DNA from: Hyphomicrobium sp.
GTDB lineage: Bacteria > Pseudomonadota > Alphaproteobacteria > Rhizobiales > Hyphomicrobiaceae
Assembly (NCBI RefSeq): GCF_019744875.1
Contig: NZ_JAIETU010000005.1
Span: 1-64,000 of the forward strand
Direction of reading: 5' to 3'
DNA length: 64,000 nucleotides
In this document: positions 51,155 through 59,540 of the stretch, piece by piece
Layout: each line of letters opens with the position of its first letter
Position numbering within the stretch: the stretch's first letter is position 1
Notes under the pieces: generated by a model
Seen by the model: only the letters and a program-made list of their open reading frames with translations
Databases searched by the model: none
Told to the model about the DNA's origin: nothing
Made by a program: the position numbers and the translations under genes

Positions 51155-51320
51155 GTGACCCTGACGCAGCGCGCACGATCAGGCAGAGCCTTCGCGCAAT
51201 CGAGCCCAAACACAAGCCCGCCATCCGGCCTATCGGCCGGGCGGACTAGGCGTTCGTTTCGATTGCGCGTCGCGCTACCCCGCCGCGTCGATGCGGGTTT
51301 ACGACCGCAATGGTGCGGAT
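51155..51320 (+). ncRNA. Structured leader RNA, copy B
   Basis: Second copy of the fold at 49703, 1.45 kb away. Outer stem CGCGCAATCGA (51193-51203) pairs perfectly with 51259-51269; inner CCGGCC (51225-51230) with GGCCGG (51235-51240) around TATC; 3' hairpin CCGCA (51305-51309) with TGCGG (51314-51318), loop ATGG. Starts with the same GTGACCCTGAC as copy A (51155-51165). Precedes the 75-residue gene at 51342; 50966-51154 shows no gene. Confidence 0.6.
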
Positions 51321-51341
51321 CGCATATGAAAGGAAAAACCG

Positions 51342-51569
51342 ATGTCAAAAAAACAACCGCTCTACCGAGTCTCGTTTTGCTCGCCGACGAGCGAGACGGA
51401 TAAAGATGGCAATCCCAAGCTGTCAAACGCCGTCGAGATCGGTGCCGTATGGGGACGCTCTGGCGACAAGGAGGGGGCGATCATGCGGCTCAACATCGTG
51501 CCGCAGAACATGGCCGATGGAGTGATCTTCCTCAACAAGCCTCGACCGAAGGGTCCGCAACCCGGCTAA
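51342..51569 (+). CDS. Small hypothetical protein
   Basis: 75 residues: SKKQPLYRVSFCSPTSETDKDGNPKLSNAVEIGAVWGRSG, a compact beta-rich domain resembling plasmid-encoded DUF736-like proteins in composition but not confirmed. GAAAGGAAAAACCG before ATG. It lies directly behind leader copy B and is followed by a strong terminator. Confidence 0.62.
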   Translation: MSKKQPLYRVSFCSPTSETDKDGNPKLSNAVEIGAVWGRSGDKEGAIMRLNIVPQNMADGVIFLNKPRPKGPQPG

Positions 51570-51572
51570 CCG

Positions 51573-51604
51573 AAAACGCCCCGCCTAAAAGCGGGGCGTT
51601 TTTC
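51573..51604 (+). terminator. Strong intrinsic terminator
   Basis: Nine-base stem ACGCCCCGC (51576-51584) and 51591-51599, loop CTAAAA, extended by AAA/TTT pairs and followed by TTTTC. It ends the small-gene operon; the A-rich left flank makes it potentially bidirectional. Confidence 0.9.
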
Positions 51605-51659
51605 TTTCGTCAACAAATCGGCTGCAGCGCAGCCCAACAACAAGAAAAAGGAAACGACC

Positions 51660-52028
51660 ATGGGCTTAGACATGTATGCATACATCACCAACGAACGGTT
51701 CTTCACCGACGTTGATTTCGAACCGACGATTGAGTGCATAGACCTGCACTACTGGCGCAAGCATCCAAACCTTCACGGTTGGATGGAACAACGCTATCGC
51801 TTGAAAGGTGGCACGGAGGAATCGTTCAATTGCTGCACCCTAAAGATCACCCCGTTCGATCTCGACGAGCTCGAGGCAGCCATCAAAGGCGGAAAGCTGC
51901 CACCCACATCTGGATTCTTCCTCGGAGAATCGCTTGGCGACGAAACGGATGACGATCTTGAGTTCATCCGCAAAGCGCGCGGCGCGCTGGCGAATGGATT
52001 CACCGTCTTCTATGATAGCTGGTGGTGA
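51660..52028 (+). CDS. Plasmid hypothetical protein of the GLDMYA type
   Basis: 122 residues beginning GLDMYAYITNERFFTD and with YWRKHPNLHGWMEQRYRLKGG; similar plasmid proteins are sometimes labelled phosphoglycerate-kinase-like, which I do not think is justified by this sequence. GESLGDETDDDLEFI gives an acidic C-terminal half. AAGGAAA before ATG. Function unknown. Confidence 0.65.
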   Translation: MGLDMYAYITNERFFTDVDFEPTIECIDLHYWRKHPNLHGWMEQRYRLKGGTEESFNCCTLKITPFDLDELEAAIKGGKLPPTSGFFLGESLGDETDDDLEFIRKARGALANGFTVFYDSWW

Positions 52029-52127
52029 TCGCTCGGCCGACCGGCGCGGCAATCGCCGCGCCGGTCGTCGCATCGCCGTGCCCCGCCGATGGCACGACCA
52101 AAGCGATAAATCGAGGAGCAGCCCGTA

Positions 52128-52595
52128 GTGGACGAACCCGATAAGAGTCTGCCCGACGCGCTCGTACGGCTTCTTAGCCCGCGGCACGTCACCGATGACG
52201 AACTCGCGTCCAGTTTCGCCGAGTGGCTGGTTGGCCTGTCGATGTTCAAACAATTGAACACGCCTGATCGCGACATCGCCAGCTTCTGCCGCAAGAAGGG
52301 CTGGGCGGTTCTGGGATACGACTACGAAAACCCGCCAGACATTGACGAACTCATGGGGCACACGCGCGGTGAACGGCTCGGCGAACAGCTGCCGATCAAG
52401 GACCACAACGGCCCGCACAGCATCTGGAACGTCTGGCTTTGTCTCGGCGATCAGTTGGCACAGGAATTGGCCAGTGCCCCGCTCGCGGAAACGATGGCCG
52501 CGCTCAGGCGATGGCCGGTGGTTCGTTCGCACGTTGCTATCACGCCCGCCACCAATGTCGTTCCGTTCAAGCCGCGCACTCAGGCCGGCGGCTGA
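52128..52595 (+). CDS. Hypothetical protein
   Basis: 155 residues, soluble: ARLLSPRHVTDDEL-like N terminus, WLVGLSMFKQLNTPDRDIASFCRKKGWAVLGYDYENPPDIDELMGHTRGERLG in the middle. GTG start with GAGGAG nine bases upstream. No family recognised. Confidence 0.55.
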   Translation: MDEPDKSLPDALVRLLSPRHVTDDELASSFAEWLVGLSMFKQLNTPDRDIASFCRKKGWAVLGYDYENPPDIDELMGHTRGERLGEQLPIKDHNGPHSIWNVWLCLGDQLAQELASAPLAETMAALRRWPVVRSHVAITPATNVVPFKPRTQAGG

Positions 52596-52700
52596 TCGAC
52601 GCGCCAACGTAGGATCTCCGTCTTTTCGTCGGGGTGCATCCAGACTGGCGTCCAGCCTCACCGATTGCGCCTATCGCGGCGGCGCCCTCGTCAACGCCTG

Positions 52701-52752
52701 CGAAACATAACCTCGCCAACGGCGCGCTTGCGCCGGGCTCGCTAACGTTTCG
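52701..52752 (+). other. Nested hairpin in the leader of the 39-residue gene
   Basis: CGAAAC (52701-52706) pairs with GTTTCG (52747-52752), enclosing GGCGC-GCTT-GCGCC (52721-52734). It lies in the 247-base leader between the genes at 52595 and 52843. The layout (outer stem, GC-rich inner hairpin) recalls leaders A and B, without alignable sequence. Confidence 0.4.
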
Positions 52753-52842
52753 GTGCGTGGACTTCGGGCTTGTTCCGCCGCGATGAAGATGGCGCATCGG
52801 CTGGACTAGTCCGGCCGCACACAACAAAGAGGAGACTATCTC

Positions 52843-52962
52843 ATGCCTACGACTTACGACCGCCTGCCAGCCACGCTCGCCATCGACGCCGACGACATCA
52901 CCGCTTTTTTCGCAGAAGCAGACGATGCCACCGTCTCGGAAATTCTGGCCGGCACCGCCTAA
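52843..52962 (+). CDS. Very small acidic protein
   Basis: 39 residues, acidic (DADDITAFFAEADDATVSEILAG). GAGGAG eight bases before ATG supports translation. It could be a small regulator or antidote; unknown. Followed by about 880 bases without a gene. Confidence 0.5.
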   Translation: MPTTYDRLPATLAIDADDITAFFAEADDATVSEILAGTA

Positions 52963-53119
52963 GCGGAGCGCACTCGCGGCGCGGCATTGCCGCGCCGCGT
53001 CCGCCGCCCCATAAAGCGCAGGCGGCAATCGGCCGTCGCAAAGGCGCCGCCCGTTTTGTGTCGGTCAATCGCGGAGACCAGATAGAGACACCCCGTCGGT
53101 CGATCCTCATCATCGGCCT

Positions 53120-53227
53120 CTAGCACTAGGACTAGACATGTCCCTTGACCGGCCCCGTTTCGGGGCCAGCGGCGGCCGCATCGGCCGCCAAAATGCGGGT
53201 GACCAAACACACTAGTGCTAGTCCTAG
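53120..53227. repeat. CTAG iterons around two tandem hairpins
   Basis: CTAG occurs three times at exact six-base spacing (53120, 53126, 53132) and three times again (53212, 53218, 53224). Between them lie two perfect hairpins: GGCCCCG-TTT-CGGGGCC (53151-53167) and GGCGGCCG-CAT-CGGCCGCC (53171-53189). CTAG is normally rare in bacterial DNA, so this looks like a protein-binding array: replication, partition or transfer site. The 52963-53842 region has no supported gene. Confidence 0.55.
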
Positions 53228-53665
53228 CTTGTTCCACCGCGACGCGGAGCGATGCTATTTCCGATGCGCTTCCGGTCACTCGCAAGAGGCGCCGCAGGCC
53301 CCGAGGGGGCATCTGGGCGACGCCCCTCGCCCCGCCGGGCCCAGCGACCGGCGACGACTTTTCACACGACCCATAGTTGAGCGACGGCCCGGCGGGGCTG
53401 TCGGTGCGGCCACCGCCAAGTACGATTTTTTGGTATCCGCTTACGATGGATCTTGAGACGTTCACATGCCCTTCCACGGCTGCACCGACACGGTCGCTGA
53501 AGCGACCGAATGGCACGACGAGGCCCGCCGCAGCGGGACCAACGTCGTCGCCGGCGCGCATCGCTCTTAGCTCATGCGCGCCTACCCCTTGGCCCGTCTT
53601 CACCCTGAACGCAACCTGAACTGTTGTGAACAAACAGTGGACTTGCCGCACAACTCATGGTAAAG

Positions 53666-53752
53666 GGCTAAGGGGTAGCCAGATATGTTTTGGGAAGCCC
53701 AAAACGTTCTGGTCAGGAACCAAGGGAGCGCAGGCGCTGCTCCCTTTCCTGA
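53666..53752. other. Candidate oriT: three consecutive inverted repeats before mobC
   Basis: GGCTA/TAGCC (53666-53680), GTTTTGGG-AAG-CCCAAAAC (53687-53705) and TCAGGAA...AGGGAGC with GCTCCCT...TTCCTGA (53713-53752) lie in a row 91 bases upstream of the mobC-like gene. Relaxase genes usually have oriT close upstream with inverted repeats next to the nick site, which here could be around GTTCTGG (53706-53712). Confidence 0.5.
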
Positions 53753-53842
53753 ACCTGTACCCAAGGCCAGACACCGCACATGCCCTAGGGTCATGGCGTG
53801 TCACGGCGGATCACCGATGCGCCGGTTTGAGCCGAGTTTGTC

Positions 53843-54484
53843 ATGCGTAATGCGTCACCGAAAACAACACCGCGCCTTGTGTCTCAAGGGGCGGCGGCGA
53901 GCGACCCGACCGGGTTAAAATCGCATCGCCCGCCTGCTGGCTACACGGGCCGCAAGCCGCTGCCGCATGGCCGCGCCCGCACCAATGTTCTCTCCATCAA
54001 GGTTTCCATAGTCGAGCGCCATCAGCTCGAGCAGCACGCGCTTGACGCCGGCATGCCGCTTACCTCTTTCGTGCGTCAGGCCGCGCTCGGCACCCAAGTG
54101 ACCCGCGCGGCCTCTATCGCCGACATGACGCACATCGCCCAGCTCAACGACATCGCTCTCGTCATCGCTGCCGAAGCGGCGAAGCTCGGCAGGGGCGAAC
54201 GCCTGCCGGCCGAAGCCCTCGCCGCCTTCACGGCTGTCACCAATCTTTCCGACAGGCTGATGGCCCAGCTTGACGCAGCCGACAATGCACGAGCGGCGCA
54301 GCAACGTCTTGCCGCAGAGCTCGCCCACGTCGGCCGCAACCTCAATCAGATTACCCGCGCCGTGAACACCATAGCCAAGCGGCGCGACGGCGACACCGCC
54401 CTGCCCCCCTACACACACGGCGTGCTCGCCGACATCGCCGCCCTCATGGCACGTCTGCCCAGCCCGGAGGAACCAGGCCCATGA
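53843..54484 (+). CDS. mobC: MobC-like relaxosome accessory protein
   Basis: 213 residues. The region FVRQAALGTQVTR within a ribbon-helix-helix-type stretch (VLSIKVSIVERHQLEQHALDAGMPLTSFVRQAALG) and the helical C terminus (VGRNLNQITRAVN) are typical of MobC/DUF relaxosome proteins that bind oriT and open it for the relaxase. No clear ribosome-binding site precedes ATG. Its stop overlaps the relaxase start (ATGA). Confidence 0.82.
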   Translation: MRNASPKTTPRLVSQGAAASDPTGLKSHRPPAGYTGRKPLPHGRARTNVLSIKVSIVERHQLEQHALDAGMPLTSFVRQAALGTQVTRAASIADMTHIAQLNDIALVIAAEAAKLGRGERLPAEALAAFTAVTNLSDRLMAQLDAADNARAAQQRLAAELAHVGRNLNQITRAVNTIAKRRDGDTALPPYTHGVLADIAALMARLPSPEEPGP

Positions 54485-55842
54485 TTCCGCGCGTCGCCAA
54501 GTCGGGCAAATCCTACAAGGGAGCCCTCCTCTATTTCAGTCACGACGTCGGGGCTTCGACAGCCGAGCGCCTTGGCTTCGTCGAGTTCGTCAACCTGCCG
54601 ATCATTCCCGGCGCCGATCGGCAACGCGATGTCGAACGCGCAGGTGCCATTATGGCCTGGACGGCGATCCATCAGGACGACATCAAGCGTAAGCACCATC
54701 ACCAGCTCTCGCCGGCAACACCCTACCGGCCCGGACGAAAGCTATCCAAGCCGGTCTATTCCTTCTCGCTGCGCTTTGCTCCGGACGATGCCATGCGCGT
54801 CGACTCCGCCATGCTGAAGCGCGCGGCGCACGGCGCGCTGAAGGCGCTCGGCATGGAACGCTGCCAGGCGGTCATCCTCGAACACAAGGATTCCGTCCCG
54901 CCCCACGTCCACGTACTCGTTTGCCCCATCGATCCGAAGACCGGACAGACGATCAGCCGCCAAAAGGATTTCTACAAGCTATCCAGCTTCGCGCAGAAGT
55001 TCTCGCGCGAGCACCAGCTTACCATCCTGCACCAGCGCGAAGAGAACAACGCCCGTCGCAAGCGCGGAGAGTTCGTCAAGTATGCCCAGGTGCCGCGCGC
55101 CGATTGGGCGTTGATGCGCAATTACCGTGGCAAAACCCGTAGCAAGGTTGAACGTGAGCGGCGCGCACAGCAAGAAGGCGACCGGCAGCAACTGGCGCAT
55201 CGTCAGCGCCGCGCCGTTGCCCTGTTCAAAAAGCACCTCTCCGAGAGCTACGGTCGCGACAAGCGCAAGATCGACATCGAGATTGCTACCCTCTCCCAGC
55301 GCATGAGCCGTGCCGGGCTGTTCGCGATCGCATCCCGCGCGGTCAAGCGCCTCACCGGTCAGGAAGCGGCCGACAAGCGCCGCCTGCAACAACTGATCAA
55401 TGCTCGCGACAACGTCGAGATCCGCCTTACGGAAGCGCGCGCACCTTTCGCGCGAACGCTACGCCTCGAACGTCAGCGCATGCAGTTCCGCCACGCCGCA
55501 GAATTGATGCGTGACGAACAATATTTTGCGACCCGGGAGCGTCGCCAGTCCGAAGGCGAAAAGCGCGCCACCAAACTGGCTAAAGCGCAATACGCGCAAG
55601 CCACTCGTGATCGCAAGGACGACGGATTGGCGTCTGTTGTGCGTAGTCTCGGCGCAACGACCGTCGATACACGGAGTTCACTCGCCGGCGACGGCGAAGA
55701 GCAAACCGCGGTACAGAAAAAATGGACCCGCGCACAGGGCCGGAATCCCGACCGACCGCATCGCCCGCGCAATCCCTATGTGCGCGACGAAGGCGCAGAG
55801 CCGTCACCCGATCAGCCACGGCGCAGACGCAGGCGTCGCTAA
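54481..55842 (+). CDS. Relaxase / mobilization endonuclease (MOBP-like)
   Basis: 453 residues. The N-terminal 220 residues are the nuclease: KSYKGALLYFSHD with a candidate catalytic Tyr, and the metal-binding three-His motif in EHKDSVPPHVHVLVCPID near 138-155. The rest is a long basic coiled tail (QRRAVALFKKHLSESYGRDKRKIDIE), ending in arginine-rich sequence. It nicks oriT and covalently pilots the strand. Translationally coupled to mobC. A DnaG-like primase domain is not present. Confidence 0.85.
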   Translation: MIPRVAKSGKSYKGALLYFSHDVGASTAERLGFVEFVNLPIIPGADRQRDVERAGAIMAWTAIHQDDIKRKHHHQLSPATPYRPGRKLSKPVYSFSLRFAPDDAMRVDSAMLKRAAHGALKALGMERCQAVILEHKDSVPPHVHVLVCPIDPKTGQTISRQKDFYKLSSFAQKFSREHQLTILHQREENNARRKRGEFVKYAQVPRADWALMRNYRGKTRSKVERERRAQQEGDRQQLAHRQRRAVALFKKHLSESYGRDKRKIDIEIATLSQRMSRAGLFAIASRAVKRLTGQEAADKRRLQQLINARDNVEIRLTEARAPFARTLRLERQRMQFRHAAELMRDEQYFATRERRQSEGEKRATKLAKAQYAQATRDRKDDGLASVVRSLGATTVDTRSSLAGDGEEQTAVQKKWTRAQGRNPDRPHRPRNPYVRDEGAEPSPDQPRRRRRRR

Positions 55843-55897
55843 CCGTTGAATGCAACAACTCTCGCGCCTATCTACGACACAGCCTAGGGGAGTTCCC

Positions 55898-56080
55898 ATG
55901 ACCGACACGCGCAGCCATGACCAAAAGATGGAAGAGATGCGCCGACGCTTCGACGGTGCCCGCACGCCCGAGCAGTCGCATGAAAAGGCGCAGGAGAAAT
56001 CCCGGGAGCGCGCGCGTGAGCAAGATCCGTCGAAGCCAACTCGCGACGACCCTTCCCGCGCGCCGCGACTTCGCCGCTAG
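55898..56080 (+). CDS. Small charged protein after the relaxase
   Basis: 60 residues, extremely charged (HEKAQEKSRERAREQDPSKPTRDDPSR). GGGGAG five bases before ATG. Its last four bases overlap the convergent membrane-protein gene. May be a nucleic-acid-interacting accessory of transfer; unknown. Confidence 0.55.
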   Translation: MTDTRSHDQKMEEMRRRFDGARTPEQSHEKAQEKSRERAREQDPSKPTRDDPSRAPRLRR

Positions 56081-57198
56081 GCGAGCGCTTGCCCGATGCG
56101 AACGCACACATAGCGATCGCCCTCGCGTGGGATTCCCCACGTCTCCGCCATGGCGACGAATGCCTGCTCGAAATCGGCCTGAGTAATGGGATCAAAATCG
56201 CGATCGCGACACCAACTCTCATAGCCGCGGTAAAGGCCGAACAGCGTCACGCCGCCCCTCTGGCTGCGCTGCACACGCTCAAGCGCGAAATCGATGACTG
56301 CACCGGTAGCCCTCACGATCGGCGGCGGCGGCAACAACCTCGCTTGGGGCTTCGGTTCGATGTGCGCAGCAGAAGACGCAGATGCCGAAGCCACTAGCCG
56401 CGTGTCACGTTCCGTTTTCGCGCCGCGCTGATCTGAATGACCCAGCGCCAGCCACAAACCAAGACCTGAACCCAGCTCAACCAGAAAGGCAACCGCGACC
56501 ACCAAACCGGTTCTGATTGAGTCCCGTTCCTTGTCGAGAAGCGTCGCCAGCACTGCAACCTGATGATCAGCCTCCCCGCCCGCGCCGCGCTTTTCGAGGT
56601 TCGCGATAGCGCTAGTGATCATTGTCAGCTCTGCTTTGACGCGCACAGATTCGAGCGCGCGTTGGCGATCAGCATCGACTCTAAGATATTGTGCGCAGAA
56701 TTCTCTCGACGTCCGTGCTGTCGCGTTCGTGCAGGAGCTCGACGTGGTGAAACGACGGTCCTGTTTCAGCGCCGCCATCTCTAACAAAATCACACTCTCC
56801 GGGCGGACCTGGCCCAACATCACAAGTTCCTGCCCAAGTTCAACGGACTTTGCCTCGAGACGTTTAAGCTCCTTAGCTGCAGCCTCCCGCGACCCCACCA
56901 ATACGCCCCTAGCGTCCGCGGCAAAGCCCAGCGCGGAAGCAAGCGAGAACAGAGAAAATGCGGCGAAGACTAGACTGCCAAAACCAGTGAACACATACCG
57001 CCTGCTGCGGTAGGCGATCGCGATGAACCACGGCAGGCTGGCTTTCAACACGTCCGCCGCAGCAGACGCCCCGCCCAAGACATAGCCTTCCATCTCCGTC
57101 GCAGCGAGCGAGCGCATGAACAGGAAGTTCATAGCCCCCGAGACAACGATCATCACTACCGCTGCAATCACGCAGAGGCTTGTCAGAAGCACACGCAA
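56077..57198 (-). CDS. Membrane protein with soluble C-terminal winged-helix-like domain
   Basis: 373 residues: four membrane helices (about 5-25, 48-65, 75-95 and 230-250), a coiled cytoplasmic or periplasmic loop with paired Cys (SSCTNATA, EFCAQYL), and a C-terminal domain GVTLFGLYRGYESWCRDRDFDPITQADFEQAFVAMAETWG resembling winged-helix primase-C-type modules. TTG start at 57198 with GGAGG ten bases before. No family name. Confidence 0.6.
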   Translation of the reverse strand: MRVLLTSLCVIAAVVMIVVSGAMNFLFMRSLAATEMEGYVLGGASAAADVLKASLPWFIAIAYRSRRYVFTGFGSLVFAAFSLFSLASALGFAADARGVLVGSREAAAKELKRLEAKSVELGQELVMLGQVRPESVILLEMAALKQDRRFTTSSSCTNATARTSREFCAQYLRVDADRQRALESVRVKAELTMITSAIANLEKRGAGGEADHQVAVLATLLDKERDSIRTGLVVAVAFLVELGSGLGLWLALGHSDQRGAKTERDTRLVASASASSAAHIEPKPQARLLPPPPIVRATGAVIDFALERVQRSQRGGVTLFGLYRGYESWCRDRDFDPITQADFEQAFVAMAETWGIPREGDRYVCVRIGQALA

Positions 57199-57203
57199 GG
57201 GAA

Positions 57204-57431
57204 TCAGACCTCCGCTTTGCCGTACAGGTCCTCGTACGCATCGAGCGCTCGTTTCATCAGCTGCGCCTGACTGATCGCATCTCGTCTGGCCAGTGCCAGA
57301 AGACGCGCCACGTCGCGCTTCTCGAGCGACAAATTCTTCTGCACGCGCTCGATCTTCTGCTGTGGCTTTACACCCCCGACACCATCGAACCGCGATCGCA
57401 TCCTTTCATCATCGTCACCCCGGCCATCCAT
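57204..57431 (-). CDS. Small ribbon-helix-helix-like regulator
   Basis: 75 residues: QQKIERVQKNLSLEKRDVARLLALARRDAISQAQLMKRALDAYEDLYG resembles CopG/Arc-type ribbon-helix-helix proteins. AGGAG four bases before ATG 57431. It precedes the membrane gene by five bases, so they form one operon and it may repress it. Confidence 0.62.
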   Translation of the reverse strand: MDGRGDDDERMRSRFDGVGGVKPQQKIERVQKNLSLEKRDVARLLALARRDAISQAQLMKRALDAYEDLYGKAEV

Positions 57432-58160
57432 CCGCTCCTCACGCGTCACACGCCAATACTGACATCCTAGTGCTACAGAACGAAATGGGAACAGACCGCC
57501 GGAAGACAAGGGGCCTGACGTCGTGTTCAGGCGTAAAGGCGAGATCACCAAAGCGGCCATACATCGGCCTGGCCTCATCAGGTGTCCCTCTATGCAGAAA
57601 CCGTTCGCCGCCGCTTCGCGGAGATCGGGGAGGCTTACACGGCAGCACTCGCGCGCGCCGCGCAGGCATTGGTGTTCGTTACAAAGAACAATTTACCTCT
57701 ACTTCCCTCCTCTTGTTCGCATGCGCCCCAACGCGCGAGCTTCAACGCATGCACGGGGGGCGACAGGCAGGAACTTTGCGGCCCTTCGCTCGGTCCGATC
57801 TCCGACCTAGAGGGACGCACATGACACAAACGTCGATCCACGAGACCGAGCCCGGTCCGACGTACGCGGCAGGCATCCTCCCGGCATCAGTCGTGCCCGA
57901 CTGAATTCCCCAAATGAGCGCAGGAGTACCGGCTAGGGCCTCCCCGCCGTTGCGCCTCAAATTAAGCCGCGCGCATTGGCTGCGCTGGAACCTGAAACTA
58001 GTTAACGCGAAAAGTAGAATGGTTTTCCCGTGGTCGGCTAGAAAAATAAAGAATGCCATTTCCAAAATGGCGCATTCGTTAGATTCCCTGAGCTTTACAG
58101 TTGCATCCGCATCCAGCCCAATAAAACGAATTTTCTGACTTGCCTTTTTGAGGACCAACC
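57432..58160. other. 730-base region with hairpins and no clear gene
   Basis: Contains inverted repeats GCCTGA/TCAGGC (around 57510-57530) and GCATGCG/CGCATGC (around 57718-57752). A 27-residue open frame at 57821-57904 has a GAGGG ribosome-binding site but is very short. Nothing else supported; an 80-residue frame at 57582 looks gene-like for its first third only. Confidence 0.4.
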
Positions 58161-59003
58161 ATGCCGAAAATTGACGGCTCCTACGTCGACAATGACTTCG
58201 GAAAAAAAATCGATCATCTCGCGGGGATCATTGGCTACCGACACGAGCCAATGATGTTCCGGAGCAACTATCTCGCTCGCATCTTCGGAACCAACGACGC
58301 CAGCATGCGCCGCAAGCGCATCGGCAAGGAAGCCGTTCACTTCCGCGAGCTCTCCGTACTGATCAAAATCTTCGATCTCGGAGACGTCTTCGACTACACC
58401 GTGTTCCTCCTCGAGATGCCGAAGTTCAAAGATGCTCTGCGCACTGCCGGCGTCGGAACATACGGCCTCAAGGCCGGATCGCACGGTCGCAAGACGCTTC
58501 TTGCCCTGGCTCAGAAGCGCAGCCCGCGCTGCGCCCTTCAAATCGTGCGCACGTCAAACGGACATGCACACGGGCTTGGCCTCCGGTCACTCGGCAAACC
58601 GGCCCGCGACGTTGTCTGCGCCTATGACGACGAGGTCATCCTGACCGCAACTGTGCCCGGACCCGGACACCTGCTCGTCGTCTCCGACAATCTCTCAGCC
58701 ATCACCTGCCTGATGCCGTCGGTGCTTGCACCCTCGAGCACCGTCGACACGAAGGAAATACGCATTCCGACTTCAGACGAATATCCCACCATCGTCGTTA
58801 CGGGCGATCCGGGACGCTACCGACTGTTCGCCGTCTGGACGCGCAACCCGATCTACATCCCCGGCCAGCCCCAGAACGACATCCAAAGATCGAGCCCGTG
58901 GACCATCCCCGGGTATTGGATCGACAGCATCGCGAAGGGCCTGCAAGCGCTCCCGCAAGAAGAACGCGCCGTCGCCACAGCGACCTACCGCATCACACAC
59001 TGA
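58161..59003 (+). CDS. Hypothetical two-domain protein
   Basis: 280 residues. The N-terminal part (LARIFGTNDASMRRKRIGKEAVHFRELSVLIKIFDL, about 35-75) may be a DNA-binding or effector-associated helical region. The C-terminal part reads EYPTIVVTGDPGRYRLFAVWTRNPIYIPG and resembles the DUF4384-type beta-sandwich seen in conflict and signalling proteins. Followed by two membrane-protein genes in the same direction. No confirmed family. Confidence 0.55.
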   Translation: MPKIDGSYVDNDFGKKIDHLAGIIGYRHEPMMFRSNYLARIFGTNDASMRRKRIGKEAVHFRELSVLIKIFDLGDVFDYTVFLLEMPKFKDALRTAGVGTYGLKAGSHGRKTLLALAQKRSPRCALQIVRTSNGHAHGLGLRSLGKPARDVVCAYDDEVILTATVPGPGHLLVVSDNLSAITCLMPSVLAPSSTVDTKEIRIPTSDEYPTIVVTGDPGRYRLFAVWTRNPIYIPGQPQNDIQRSSPWTIPGYWIDSIAKGLQALPQEERAVATATYRITH

Positions 59004-59027
59004 CAGCCATTTTTATGAGTGACGCAC

Positions 59028-59492
59028 ATGACCAACCACCTGCTCTCCAACCCTGAAGCAACCGCTACCGTTCTCTCGATTCTAACCGCGGTCATCGTCG
59101 GCTTCTTCGGATATCGCCAGAATAATGACCGGCACCGGCGCGAGTACACCCTCAACGTCCTTGCCCCCCTTCTCGCCAATGACCGTCTCTTCAAGACTCA
59201 CGACGCAGTCGTCAATTACCGGATCAAGAACCTCCAGCCCGACTACGCGACGGTTCAAACGAACGAGCGCGAAGATATTCTCCAGCTCCTCGGCTACTAC
59301 GAGTTCCTCTCCGCTGCCTTCATGCGGGGTGATCTGGACCGGCGAACCGTCCTGAGCCAGCGCAAATCGACGTTCCGCTATGCCTTCGAGACGTTGAAAC
59401 CGTTCATCGACGCGCGGCGCACTCTGCTCAGCAACAACCGCGTCTACTGCGACTTCGAGGAGTTCGTCACGCGGTACTGCCGCCAGTGCTAA
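59028..59492 (+). CDS. DUF4760-like membrane-anchored protein
   Basis: 154 residues: one N-terminal membrane helix (TATVLSILTAVIVGFFGYR) then a helical cytoplasmic domain with RREYTLNVLAPLLANDRLFKTHDAVVNYRIKNLQPDYA and YYEFLSAAFMRGDLDRRTVLSQRKSTFRYAFETL. The layout fits DUF4760-type proteins often found next to defence and conjugation genes. ATG 59028 chosen; a GTG nine bases earlier is also possible. Confidence 0.65.
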   Translation: MTNHLLSNPEATATVLSILTAVIVGFFGYRQNNDRHRREYTLNVLAPLLANDRLFKTHDAVVNYRIKNLQPDYATVQTNEREDILQLLGYYEFLSAAFMRGDLDRRTVLSQRKSTFRYAFETLKPFIDARRTLLSNNRVYCDFEEFVTRYCRQC

Positions 59493-59540
59493 CCGCGCCG
59501 CGTGTCGGGCAGCGGTTCCCTCTCATCTGGATCAACGATC

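Noticed and set aside
53120-53227. CRISPR array
   Set aside because: The repeats are four-base motifs with six-base spacing and hairpins, not long direct repeats with unique spacers; no cas genes are near.
57582-57824. 80-residue open frame
   Set aside because: The first 35 residues look helical and gene-like, but the rest is low quality and there is no proper ribosome-binding site. Possibly a broken gene; not supported.
57821-57904. 27-residue open frame with GAGGG ribosome-binding site
   Set aside because: Too short to call without conservation; noted only in the region entry.
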